Below are positions 45,679 to 56,533 of a DNA stretch of 64,000 bases, in pieces; the stretch's first letter is position 1; the number at the start of each line of letters is the position of its first letter. The position numbers and the translations under genes were made by a program. The stretch covers positions 53,557,624-53,621,623 of the forward strand of contig JAAALK010000288.1 in NCBI GenBank assembly GCA_019279435.1, read 5' to 3'. This DNA is from Zizania palustris (taxonomy: Eukaryota; Streptophyta; Magnoliopsida; Poales; Poaceae). Under the pieces are notes generated by a model. The model did not search any database. It had not been told where the DNA came from and saw only the letters and a list, made by a program, of their open reading frames with translations.

Positions 45679-46795
45679 ATGGCGAGGACCAGCGCGATGG
45701 TGCCGACCATGGCAGGAACTTTGGCGCAGAGGCAGGCCTGGGCTGCATTGGCAGTAGCGGCAATTGTGGGAGCCCCGGGGGGTTCTTGGCCTAAAAACCC
45801 GACCTGCCGCCATCCAAGAAGCCGTTGAAGCAAAGCTTCTTCCTTGGGCAGTCAACGAGCATGGCAGAATCCATCGAGGAGGCGGTAGATGGAAAGCTGG
45901 GTCCGGGGATGAGGACTTGAGTCCCTAGAACAGAAGCGACCCCGACGCCATGGAGGGGAGAGGTGGTGGTCTTCGAGGCCTTCTTCGAAGCGGGGCTGGG
46001 CCTTACAGCGATTGACTTCTTGGCAGAGGTACTAGACATGTTCCATGTTACTTTGCTGCAGCTATCTCCAAACGCCATCGCTAGACTGGCTGTCTTCAAA
46101 TGGGCTCTTTGGGTTGAAGGGTGCGAAGGGCGGTCTAAGATCTTTGCTGCAACCCACGAAGCCTCCTGCCAGCCAAAGCCGCAAGACGGGCCTAGGGACT
46201 CCAAAGTGTTAGTTGCCTTCGGAAGCGTCAACATCCAGCTCTGGAAGGAACACTTAAATCACTTTCCAGCAAAAGCAATCAACGACCGGTGGTACACTAA
46301 CTAGATACTCCGATGGTTCTATGCAGAAGTCGGAGATGACCCTGGCCTTGCGGGGCCCCTGCAGGAGATATGGTACTGGAAGGAAGCCGAAGTAACTCCG
46401 GACCAAAGCATGATATTAATGCGACTTGGGTTACTTTCTTCGTTGGCCAAGCGCATGAGCATGCGGGACTTGGCTGAGGAGTTCATTGCTCTCCAAATTC
46501 CTCCTCTCGGAGCTGAGTGGCCCATCGCATTTAAAAATGCTTCGGACGGTGAACTTCAAAGCCTGGGAAAGCCTTCATATCTTCTGCATTAACATCGATT
46601 AGAAAGCAAGTACTATGCTTAACAGATTGTTACCTATTTTTAGTGGCTCCACTAGCATTAGCTCTAAAGCAGATAGCCAAGGCACAAGAACGGGTGCTTG
46701 AAGCCCCTACTACAGTAGAGAAGCAGCGGAGGGTGGAGCTAGTTGGGAGCTGGGAGCGCTCCAACCGAGTGTGGAGTGCTCTTGGAATGGAGCCT
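45679..46795 (+). pseudogene. Antisense extra gene of element D, first exons (gypsy-type transposon domain)
   Basis: The ATG at 45679 opens MARTSAMVPTMAGTL, matching MAKTS in element C. After frame changes near 45830 and 45900 comes the domain resembling Pfam 'putative gypsy type transposon': VVVFEAFFEAGLGLTAIDFL, LSPNAIARLAVFKWAL, HFPAKAINDRWYTN, a stop, then ILRWFYAEVG, and MSMRDLAEEFIALQIPPLG up to 46592. An intron acceptor is at 46633, but the donor (GGTAAC in C) has become TTAAC. The second exon has SWERSNRVWSALG and is cut by the solo LTR at 46796. It continues at 61076. The biochemical role of this family is not known. Confidence 0.7.
46791..46795. other. Target site duplication AGCCT, left copy (solo LTR M)
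   Basis: AGCCT lies directly before TGTGACGCCC and again at 61076-61080 directly after GTGTTACA. The two copies are 14 kb apart because of the nested element C. Confidence 0.9.
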
Positions 46796-49138
46796 TGTGA
46801 CGCCCTGATTTACCAAATTGAAACATTATTGAATATCCAAAGAAAAACAATAATAATAAGAGGTTAATCATGTGACAACGTACATACGGGCAATCATTCG
46901 TGGTACGCAGACCACATTATTACATAAGTGTAAAAATAAAATAAACATCAAAAATAAAAAGCATGACGAACGTCTTCTTCAGGATCTTCTTCTTGACTGG
47001 GTCGCTACTCCAGACCATCTTCGTCATAGTAGGCAGCCTCTGAATTATGTGTCCAATGGGTATGAGTACAAAAAGTACTCAACAAGCCACCGAGAATGCG
47101 ATAATAATGCAGGATAATAACAAAGGAATGATAATGGCTAAAAGTGCGGAAAAGTACATTTTTCAGTTAAAGCGTTTAGTGTAGTCAAGTTTAATCTTGC
47201 AGAATATTAAACATGAACAACATAATACCATCTAACTCGAGGAGTACGTTTTCCCTCCTCACTCAACAGTCCTTACATGTCAAATCATCATGCATATTCA
47301 TCATAAGTAAACTAACTGTAGGATATCACACAACCCGCCCTTGATCGTGGGCTCGAGTTTTCGAAAAAATTAAGACTCTGATCAGAGGTGTACTACTGTA
47401 CCCACAAGGCAATCACTCATCCCAAACACCAAAGTGTAACGAGATGACCCATACAATGGGAACTCATGCCAAAACCTCAGCATGAAATGCTCCAAGCGAT
47501 AGTCACCCGCTCTAAGTTTCACCGGCGTGCCGGGCCGCATCCCAGCTAACGTCGCACCCCCTTTTGCGCCACGTCGGTACAAGCCACCCGCAGGTGCTGC
47601 TTGACCCATCTCCAAGTGGTTCCTCGGATTTGAACACTCCATACCTTAGTTAGGACTTAACCACTAGACTTGTGGTTAGTACGGAAATGTATTGCAACAG
47701 ATCCCGCAGACCGGTCCTTATAGTGCCCCGGGTGCTACCGACCAATGCCCTAGCTTGCACCCAGAACCCACCATGCATACATTCTCAACCATAACTCTAT
47801 CACCAACAGCATTCTAGGGATAAGATAAACGGGGATCATATAGTAGAACCAAATTGCTACTGACTCATTTTTAACTTATAGCGATTGTGTCGATACATTG
47901 GACACTAGCTAATAATACTAATAATATGGTGACAAGGAGTTTAGGCTAGATAGCATGGCTTGGGTTTGCACTTCAAGGTCGGGGATCTAAATAAATATAA
48001 TGTAGGGCTTTCATTTGAATAATGCATGTATAACCTATGTGTTTTAGCGATAGTTTAACAAAAACTAGGTTCAATATGCTCAAAAGTTTAATTTGGTGAC
48101 TTGCCTTGTTCAGCGAAAGGCGAGGGAGGGACTTCCGCGAAGTATTCCGTCTCCTCGACGGCGTCGTAGTCTTCTCGATATAAATAATAAACATAACATT
48201 CAATAAACATTACAAAATCACACAATAAGCATTTGGGTTTTGATTGGGTTAAATTAAGGAAAATAAGTTATTAAGCTTCTGATAATTATTATATGAATGT
48301 TTTTAAAAATGAATTTTTGAGTGAGTTAAGGACATTCTAAAAAGGAGTAAAAATGTATTCTAATGTGTATTAAACTCCCAACTAATTAATAAATAAAAGT
48401 TCAGTGTAAACCTATTGTTTCTATTACACTAATCTAGAGAGGATAAAAGATAAATTTTCCTAAAGTTGAAATGGACACATTTTGAGTTTATCCTAAAGTT
48501 CATTTGAATACTTTATTAAATAAACATAAAACACTCAAAATTAATCTATTGTTTTTATTGTGCAAACATGTAGAGAATAAAATTATGAATTTTCTAGAAT
48601 TGAAATGGTTATTTTGGAGTTAAAATGAGCAAGATATGAATTTTAGAAGTTTAAAACTATTTCTGGAATTTAAATTAAACCCAAAACAGGCATCGGTCCA
48701 CGGTGTACCGAATCCACCGTGAACCCAGCATTGTGCGCGTGCACCGGATCACAGATCGCCGTTGGATCGCGATCGGGTGGCCACGGGCGAGGCAGGGGTT
48801 TTAAGTGAAATTGGACGCACAGGATTAAGACGTACCCCTTCACTGAGATCCAACGAATCCGATTAAATCGGCCACACGGTATAACCTACACCATCCGATC
48901 ACAATCACACGGTCGTGATCGAATCCGACACGGCACGGGTATTTTACCCACGCCGGTCATCTTCTCCGGCGACGGCGAGCGGGCCAGGGGCCACAGCAAG
49001 CGACGCGATGGATCCTAAGTGCTAAAACGGAAAGAGGGGACTACGGGGAACACGAGGGTACCGTTGGCGAGGCGAAAGGTCATCGGAGGGTGGCCGGCGA
49101 CGAGCGGGGGCAGCGAAGATGTTCGGGTCCTCGTCGGC
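46796..49138 (+). repeat. Solo LTR M, left part
   Basis: Noncoding LTR sequence with AT-rich and GC-rich blocks. The last five bases, TCGGC (49134-49138), are the target duplication of element C. ORFs near 47382 and 47973 are not supported. Confidence 0.8.
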
Positions 49139-49632
49139 TGTTGGCGTAAAAGATTACGCTAACAGGTTTTCAGAGATTGGAAACTAACAAGCGAAGTGTT
49201 TGTGAAGTGAACTATTCCAAGCCCCCGAATTGGATAATAACTTGAAGTAATTTGAAGTAGTGTATTGAATAACTGAGTATTCGATCCTCATAACAAGGTA
49301 GAATTGGGGGTATTTATAGGTAAAAATCATAAGGAAAAGACCTTTTTACCCCTCTATTACAACCGACATAGTGGAAACTATTCAATACCCTTAATAGGGC
49401 TAAAATGGTAAAAGACTAATCTAATGAGAAAGAAGATAAGTCTTCCATCCTAGCTGGCAGGTAGGTTCTCTGAAGAGTCGACATTCGAAGCTATCTCCGA
49501 ACAAGAGTCTTCATTGATTCTTCGAACTTGACCCAGTACTAAACCGGAATTAGATACTGGAACTTTGGTTTAATAGATTGCCTTCGTCTTGTTACTATAG
49601 TGACCCTGAGGATGAAGTATTTTCCCCCAACA
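49139..49632 (-). repeat. Element C, 3' LTR
   Basis: Plus strand TGTTGGCGTAAAAG to TTTTCCCCCAACA. Minus-strand TATA at 49311-49318. It is followed by GTAGCCCCTCG, whose complement CGAGGGGCTAC is the polypurine tract. Confidence 0.95.
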
Positions 49633-49960
49633 GTAGCCCCTCGAATACGCTTCTCCGCATGATATGTAAGGTTAGTAGAGCAGTATACGCAAGAAAAATA
49701 ATCATGCGTAGGGGTTAACAAATTTTATCAACCTTCGGAATATGCGAAAATTCATAACTTCGAATCGATTTCTAAGAAAGTTCTATTCAAACAATTCTGG
49801 AATCAATTTTTATGAAGCCAGAAAGCCCTTTAGACTTAGAAAGAATAGCCGCTAGCCTTTTCCTTTCCGAAGAAGCTATACACTGCGTTAATTTCACAAA
49901 CAGTAACGGTCAAGAATGCGGAACGGCAAGTCTGAACGGTAAAAAATTGGGAATCTGGGC

Positions 49961-49969
49961 TATAAATAG
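49961..49969 (+). promoter_or_regulatory. TATA box of the antisense extra gene (element C)
   Basis: TATAAATAG, 102 bp before the ATG at 50063 and 328 bp outside the 3' LTR. Same spacing (107 bp) in element D. A start site near 49990-50000 would give a leader of about 65 bases. Confidence 0.65.
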
Positions 49970-50979
49970 AGGACCCAGAAACGTCCCAAACACCTTTCTC
50001 ACCGTCTCTGCGTAATCAACCATTAGGCTCCAAACTTAGCCTCAATCGCTCGGTTCGGCTTGATGGCAAAGACAAGCTTCAAGGCTCCCGGGGCGACTTC
50101 GGCCCTATCCCGACAACAGGCCATGGTGGAGGCAGCAGCGGCGGCAGCAGCGGTGGTGCCGGTGGGGAATCCCCAACCAATCGGTCCTCCTAACCTCCTC
50201 CCGGCCTATTCGAAATACTTTGACCAGTCTTTCAAACTAGGGCCATCCACTTGCAAGAGGAAGACGATCGCAGTAGTGGTCGAAGGAAAGATTAGCCTAG
50301 AGATCAATGTCCGCAAACCCAGGAAGGAAGCCATCCTTCGCCGCGGCCCAGAGAAGTTGTCGTTTTCGAAGCCTTCTTTGAAGCAGGGTTAGGACTCTCA
50401 GCGGTAGACTTCCTATCGGAGGTACTGGATCTCTTCCATGTCACCCTTCCTCAGTTGTCTCCAAACGCAATTGCGCGCCTAGCTATCTTCGAATGGGCGC
50501 TACGGGCTGAAGGCTACGAAGGGAGAGCAGAGATATTTGCAGTGCTGCACAAAGAATCTTGCCAGCCGAAGACTTACCAAGGCTCTGGAGGGGAAAAATC
50601 GTAGTAGCCTTCGGCAACATCAACTTTAGACTCCGAGATGAATTCCAACTGCGATTCCCAGCGAAGGCCATCAACGCCAGATGGTACACAGATTGGATTC
50701 TCCGGTGGTTCTACGCTGAATTTGCAGTAGATAGCTGTCTGGTTGGACCCCTGCAAGACATATATTTTCCAAGGGAAGCCGAAGTCCACCCTGACCCTGG
50801 CCAGCTCGAAGCCCGCATTAATCTACTCCAACGAATTAGTCGCCGCATGAGCATGCGGGACTTAGCAGAGGAGTTCATTGAGCTCCAAATTCCACCTTTG
50901 ATGGCCAACTGGCCTATCAACTTTGAAGAGGATCCGGAAGGAGGACTCCAAAAAATATCTTCGAACATGAGCTCTGCAG

Positions 50980-51052
50980 GTAACTTTGAAAACTACAATA
51001 TGTTTTATATATGATTATTTCACGAAATGACTAATAAAAACTTATCTTTTAG
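50980..51052 (+). other. Intron a of the element C antisense gene
   Basis: CAG|GTAACTTTG to TTATCTTTTAG|CTTC, 73 bp, AT-rich. The exons on both sides align with D and I, and in D the acceptor is kept but the donor is lost. Confidence 0.7.
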
Positions 51053-52250
51053 CTTCACAAGCCCCTATGACTTCGGAGCAAGTCATTCGAGCTTCGGAGA
51101 AGATTCTTGGGGCTCCTACCCCGGCTGAAAAGGAGTGGAGAAAGAAACTGGTGGATAGTTGGGAGCATCTTAACCGAGTATGGAGTGTACTCGGAGTCGT
51201 AGCCCCTCCTCTTCTGGACTAGGTGCCTTCCGAGCTTGGCCCAAAGAAGAGGAAAGCAGATGCTGGGACTTCGGCACCAGCCAATACTCCCATAAAAAAG
51301 ATAGCTCGAAAGCCTAAAAATGTGGCTCCTTCCAGGCCCGCTGCTTTGTCTTCAAGTTCATCTGAAGATGAGGGAGTGAGAGAAATGCAAAGGGTCCTCG
51401 TGGACCTTATTACCGAAGATGAAGCGCAGGCGAATGTCAAAGTTGTAGACACTGGTGATGTAGTAGGTGTGTCGGCTGCACCAGACAACTCCGAATAGGC
51501 CGGGACCTCGAGTGTCCTGCCTGACTTGCCGAGTCAAGAAGCCCCCGCTGTTGAAGGTGGAGTCGAAGTCGTAACTAAACAAGCTTCGATTCCAAACGAA
51601 GTGGTAACTGTTGCTCCAAGGGAGGTTCCAACAGCCAACCCTTCGGTTCTAGACCCCTAGTCTGACGAAGACTTCGAAGGGGCCTTCGACCCTCCAAGTA
51701 GCCTCATACTCATTCGCCGACAAGATTTTGGAGGTAGACTTCATTAAAGCACCTTTTTCTTCATAGCCTGCAGAATTGTGCAATATATAATACCTTTGAT
51801 TTGGCAAGGTCTGCTCCCATGGAGACGACTCCTCCTGCGAAGACTGCTCCTAGGACTTCGACATCTCCGGGGTCGGTTCTAGAGGTTACCTAGATGGGGC
51901 CCAGAAAAGGTAAAGATAAAATGGATCTTTTTCCTGCTCCGAACTCGGGATTAACTCCGTCGGAATCGACATACGGGGGACAATCTACGGAGGGGGGCCA
52001 GTCCACCGAAGTTTCCGAGGATGCGGCGCAGCGCTCCGGCCCTTCACCCAACCAATATGATCAAAGGGCTTTGTTAATGATCCCCTCCTAGCTTCTTTTC
52101 TAGAGCGAAGGACCGGACTTCGGACCTTGCTCGAACCTTTGGATTGAGCTAACCACGAAGTTGGGGGAACTGACTTGGTAGCCATACTTGGGGAGGCTGA
52201 AGGGGCGGAGCTGGATGCAGCTTTGGAATGGGCAGTATAGCATGTACGAA

Positions 52251-52316
52251 GTATCTGCAAAAATAGGATTAATTTCAACTTATGAACAATCTCTCACCTT
52301 TCTTTTTTCCTCGCAG
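52251..52316 (+). other. Intron c of the element C antisense gene
   Basis: GAA|GTATCTGC to TTTCCTCGCAG|CAAATAG, 66 bp with a strong pyrimidine tract. Matches D 62163-62232 and I 34507-34584. Confidence 0.75.
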
Positions 52317-53166
52317 CAAATAGTCTTGGCTCGAGCTGCAGCTATTTCGAACGAGCGGGGAAGTATTCGTCTCAAGGAGAGGATTACTGCCCTCCAAAGG
52401 AGTCTTGAGGGCTCCAAAATTCAAATTTCCAGCTTGGACGAGATGGTAGCAGCGGAGAGGAGAGCTAGACTTGGTCTAGAGGCTGCAAATCAGAAGCTCG
52501 AAGCCGAACAAATCATGCTTTGGGCTGAAATAGAATGAATGCGGGCGAAGCAAGCAACCACGGGGGCTGAGCTGGTTAAGCTCCGAGAATAAAAGACGAA
52601 GTCCATGGAGGAAGCTAGCAACCTGCTTAGCTAGAAGAACTCTTTGGCCACGGAGGCAGCTAAACTATCCTCTTTGATAGACGAGTTGTCTTCATCAAGG
52701 GATACTTTAATTGAAGACAAGGTGAAGTCAGAGAAGGTAGCTGCGGAGGTCATGGATAACCTTTTAGGTGTCTTAGAGTACTTCGGTACTTATTGGACAC
52801 TATCTTCGACTGACAACATCTCCTTGCTGTGACGACTGAAGACGATCCAAGGAGCAGCGAAGATGATGTAGACAGCAGGGTATTCGGTATGGAGAAATCT
52901 CCGGCCATGTATCCGCTCTCGGAATACTTTGTTACTACGAAGATCTAGGGCTATGAGTAGCGCCAGACTTGGGGGCGACTCCTATTACCTTTGACGACAA
53001 CCAGCTGTTAAACCCTTCCGAGGATGTGGCCGCAGCCTGGCAAGCCTTCCAAGCGTATTGGAGAGCCAAAGGTCGAACAACAATCAAGGCTTGGATTGAT
53101 GAATGGCTTCGCCAGAAACAAGCTCGGTCGTAGGCTTCGAGCAGCCAGCCTCCACCAGACCCGCAG

Positions 53167-53251
53167 GTTTAGTTTTGTTTAGGGGTCCGAACATGTAAAA
53201 ATTTATGCTTTCATCTGTTATGAATGAAGACTTATTTGAAAATGTTTTTAG
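53167..53251 (+). other. Intron d of the element C antisense gene
   Basis: CCGCAG|GTTTAGTT to AATGTTTTTAG|GCTTCCC, 85 bp. Matches B 37712-37799, I 33667-33775 and the G intron starting at 28385. Confidence 0.75.
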
Positions 53252-53748
53252 GCTTCCCAACCTCGCATGTATGATCTCGAAGTATTAAATGTTACCGAAG
53301 AACTTCGCCTGCTATGGGCTACCTTCGACCTTCTAAGACTTCACAAACAACCTCGATTTCTGATTCCTCGAGAAAGCTCTGGTGCGATTGCACCCGAAAT
53401 ATACAAAGATATATTATCTTACATTAAAGAGGAAGAAAAAGAAGTTAACTTGGAAACCTTATCTTCTAAAGACGTTGAATGGTCCGAAGAAGAAAATACT
53501 GCTGAAGAACAAACAAAGAAACCTGAAGAACTTCAAAGCTGGGAGAGAAGCCCCGAACGACTTTGAACTTGGGCTAAACTCCAACAGGAACAAAAAGATT
53601 TTCGAGCTTTGAGGGGAGGGAGAAGAATTAAACGTAGAGTTATTAGGACTCCCGGCTCCGGAAGTAGTTGTTCTGGCTGTAGTGGTAGCTCTAGGGATCG
53701 AAGGGGTCTTCATTTCCTTCTTGGTATAAAAACAGATTTTTCATAATG

Positions 53749-54440
53749 TAATGTAATCTGTTCGAATGATAAAGATTAAGATTTTAAAATTGTCTCCCTA
53801 CTTCCCAACCCTTCTTTGGGCGTAAGCAACTTCGAAGTTTAGTCGAAGATGGTTAGGCGCAAAGAAAAATGATTTAGGAGTACAATGTTTGGAGGCTTAA
53901 AGGCCCTTAGCAACTTAGAGATTGATTAAAATCTCAAAAATGTCTTCGACTGCATGGAGTCTGAAAACTGGTAACTTAGTACCTTTTTGTTTAAATGTAG
54001 TCACTTCGGACTAATTTTTCGGATACCTTAGCATCCAAAACAATTGGTCACTTTGGACACTTTCTACAGATATTAGAAGCTTATCAGCTCAAACTCTATT
54101 TTGTTTGGCCTCCTTCCGCTCTTTTTGCGAATGCTATCAAACCAGTGGTTCGGAATTCGCAGTGGTCTCCTTGGACTTTTTTTACGGATGCTTTCAAGCC
54201 GGAGCCTAGAATCCGCATCATTTGGTCTCCTTAGACTCTTTTTATGGATGCTTTCAAGCCGATGACTTGGAATCCGTTTTTTAGTGAATTTCCCACCTCG
54301 TCGGAAGCTTTGAACCAGTGGTTCGAAGTCTGCAAAATTGGTTCAAATGAATGACACTTCCCTCACAACCAACTTCGTTCTTCCATTGCATCCACTAGAA
54401 GTAGGAAGTGTTTGAGAGGTAGGCATTATCTGAACCATGA
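53749..54440. other. Convergent spacer of element C
   Basis: Noncoding spacer where the pol strand and the antisense gene end toward each other. It holds the repeats at 54046-54285. I see no terminator that can be named. Confidence 0.7.
54046..54285 (+). repeat. Tandem repeats of about 60 bp in the C spacer
   Basis: Units start at 54046, 54107, 54164 and 54224 (61, 57, 60 and about 61 bp), each with GG(T/C)CTCCTT-G-CTCTTTTT and GATGCTTTCAAGCC. They match units of the B spacer. Confidence 0.85.
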
Positions 54441-54489
54441 ACTTTATTAATTCAGAAGGTGTTTACATATGATTACAAGGAGCCCCTAT

Positions 54490-55744
54490 GCGAAATATCG
54501 CTTTAAGTGCTCCGCATGCCAGGCATGCTTTAACTCTTCGCCTTCTAAATTAGCTAGCTTAAAGGAACCAGGGCATCTTGAACGGAGAATAATGTATGGA
54601 CATTCCCACTTATTTCCTAATTTCCCTGGTGCTATAATGCTTCGCAAAACTAGATGACCTAGCTTAAGTTCGTTAAGCTTAACCTTCAGGTCAAACCAAG
54701 TCTTCGTTTGCTGCTGATACTTCGACAGATTGGCGACAACTCGAAGTCTTGTTTCTTCTGTTAAATCAAGCGAAGCTTTCCTTTCTCATTCTATTTCAGG
54801 TTCGGTGCTGCGAAGAGATACTCCTTTAAGCTCCGTTGGCATCATAGCTTCATCTATGAATAATAGTCTGAAAGGAGTAAAACCTGTGGACCTTGTTTGA
54901 GTGGTCCGGATGGACCATAAAATCTTCGGAAGCTCTTCGGTCCACAGTCCCTTTGCCAACCCTACTATTCTTCGATTCAGCCCTGACAAGATATTACCAT
55001 TGGCCCTTTCGACAGCTCCGTTAGACTGAGGATGGCGCACAGCAGCAAAGCATATTTGTATGCCAAGATCTTCGCAAAACTTCCTGAAGGGCTCTGCATC
55101 AAACTGTGTCCCATTGTCAAATGTCAGCTATCGAGGTACTCTGAACCTGCATATAATACTTTTCTAGAAAAAAATTTTGCACATTATTCGAATTATAGCT
55201 GTGAGGGGTTCTACTTCGACCCACTTGGAAAAATACTCAGTTGCTACCACTACGAATTTCAGATTTCCTTTTGCTACTGGGAAGGGGCCAATAAGGTCCA
55301 TGCCCCGTTTGGCCATGGGCAAACTGTGGCAATAATTTGAAGAGTTGTTGGCAGACGATGACTTCTTCTTCCCATCCATTGACAACCCTGGCACGTGCGG
55401 ACTAGGCTCTCTACATTAGCTACTATTGTAAGCCAATAAAACCCCTAGCGAAGTGTTTTTCCTGCTAAAACCCGAGGGGCCAGATGGCTACCACAGAGGC
55501 CTTCATGAATTTCTTGGAGCATCTCTTGACCTTCGGCTTGAGATATACATCGGAGCAGAGGGGAACATACTACGGCCTTGTAGAGAATACCGTTGATTAT
55601 ATAATAATTTCGAACTCTGAGCTTCAACCTCAAAAGTTGTGGCCCTTCAGGCAAATTTGCTTCACCTTGCAATAACTCCATAATTGAATTTCGCCAATCA
55701 GTGCTTGGGATGCAAAGAACTTCCGCAGAAGGGATCTGTGTCAC
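54490..55744 (-). pseudogene. Gypsy integrase (element C)
   Basis: Zinc finger at 55445-55560 (HEGLCGSHLAPRVL, then CQGCQ after a stop). Core at 55164-55345: GMDLIGPFPVAKG with the first aspartate, then TEYFSKWVEVEPL. The second-aspartate segment TFDNGTQF is near 55095, right after a stop. The glutamate segment QSNGAVERANGNIL is at 54990-55030. The C-terminal end reads LKHAWHAEHLKRYFA near 54490. It would insert element cDNA into the genome; stops and frameshifts prevent this. Confidence 0.85.
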
Positions 55745-56515
55745 CTAAGGTGAAGTAAGCTCTTCGTAAAAGGCTCCTTCCGGAATGTCTATAGCTCCAC
55801 CTGCAGCTTTTGCTAAGGTATCGGCTTGCATATTTTTAGCTGTGGGTATACTTCGGATGGAAATCCCTTTAAATGCTGCTTCAATCTTATGGATCTCTTC
55901 CAAGTACATTGCAAGCTGGGGGTGACGAACTTGAAAACTTTTATCATCGTGCCCTGCTACAATTTGAGAATTTGTTTTAAAAACAACTCTTGTAGCACCT
56001 AAAGCACGAGCCTTTCGAAGTCCTAGCAAAATTCCTTTATACTCCGTTGTATTATTGGTGGACTTAAAGTTGAGCCTTGCGGAGTACATTGCTTTTTGCC
56101 CTGAAGGGGAAATTATTACCGCTCCGATGCATGCTCCACATGCTTGGAAAACTCCGTCGGAGTATACAGTACAAATTCCTTCATTTGATTTCTCCGGAGC
56201 CCATACTGCGGATGGAGTCCACTCTGCCACAAAATCCGCCACCACTTGTGACTTGATCGTTGTCCTTGCCACGAAGGAGATGCCGAAGGGTGCCAATTCA
56301 ACAGCCCATTTTCCAATTCTTCCTGTAGAATCCTTGCTTCGGAGCATATCTCCTAAGGGATACGAAGTTGGTACAATTACATTATGTGCTAGAAAATAAT
56401 TCCTCAACTTCCTCGAAGCCATTATCAGAGCATAGGTGAACTTCTCAAGCTCATAATATCTTGTTTTTGCTCTAGACAATGCTTCGGATACAAAATAGAC
56501 TGGATTTTGTACCAA
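55745..56515 (-). pseudogene. RNase H and archaeal-type RNase H (element C)
   Basis: An open stretch of 256 residues. The first 110 (ELEKFTYALIMASRKLR, VPTSYPLGDMLRSKD, QVVADFVAEW) are the RT-linked RNase H and its connection. The second part is the archaeal-type RNase H that defines Tat elements: VYSDGVFQACG (D120), TEYKG (E159), FKTNSQIVAGH, where an N at 182 replaces the usual D, and NMQADTLAKAA (D232). The loss of one catalytic acid suggests a dead enzyme. Confidence 0.85.
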
Positions 56516-56533
56516 CTTCTCATTGAAATCAAC

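Larger units (their letters stand above)
50063..53748 (+). pseudogene. Antisense multi-exon extra gene of element C
   Basis: It lies opposite to gag-pol. Exon 1 (50063-50979) starts MAKTSFKAPGATS, has an alanine run, then after a frameshift near 50350 the gypsy-type transposon domain (VVFEAFFEAGLGLSAVDFL, LPQLSPNAIARLAIFEWAL, FPAKAINARWYTDWILRW, MSMRDLAEEFIELQIPPLM). Introns with GT-AG ends: 50980-51052, 51734-51808, 52251-52316, 53167-53251. Exon 2 has GAPTPAEKEWRKKLVDSWEH, then a basic stretch (KKRKADAG, KKIARKPKN) that could be a nuclear signal, then an acidic one. Exon 4 (52317-53166) is coiled coil (RLKERITALQRSLEGSKIQ). Exon 5 starts ASQPRMYDLEVLNVTEEL and ends after GLHFLLGIKTDFS. Stops at 51220, 51658, 52110 and 52588 break it. 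Its role is unknown; a nuclear chromatin or RNA role is only a guess. Confidence 0.75.
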
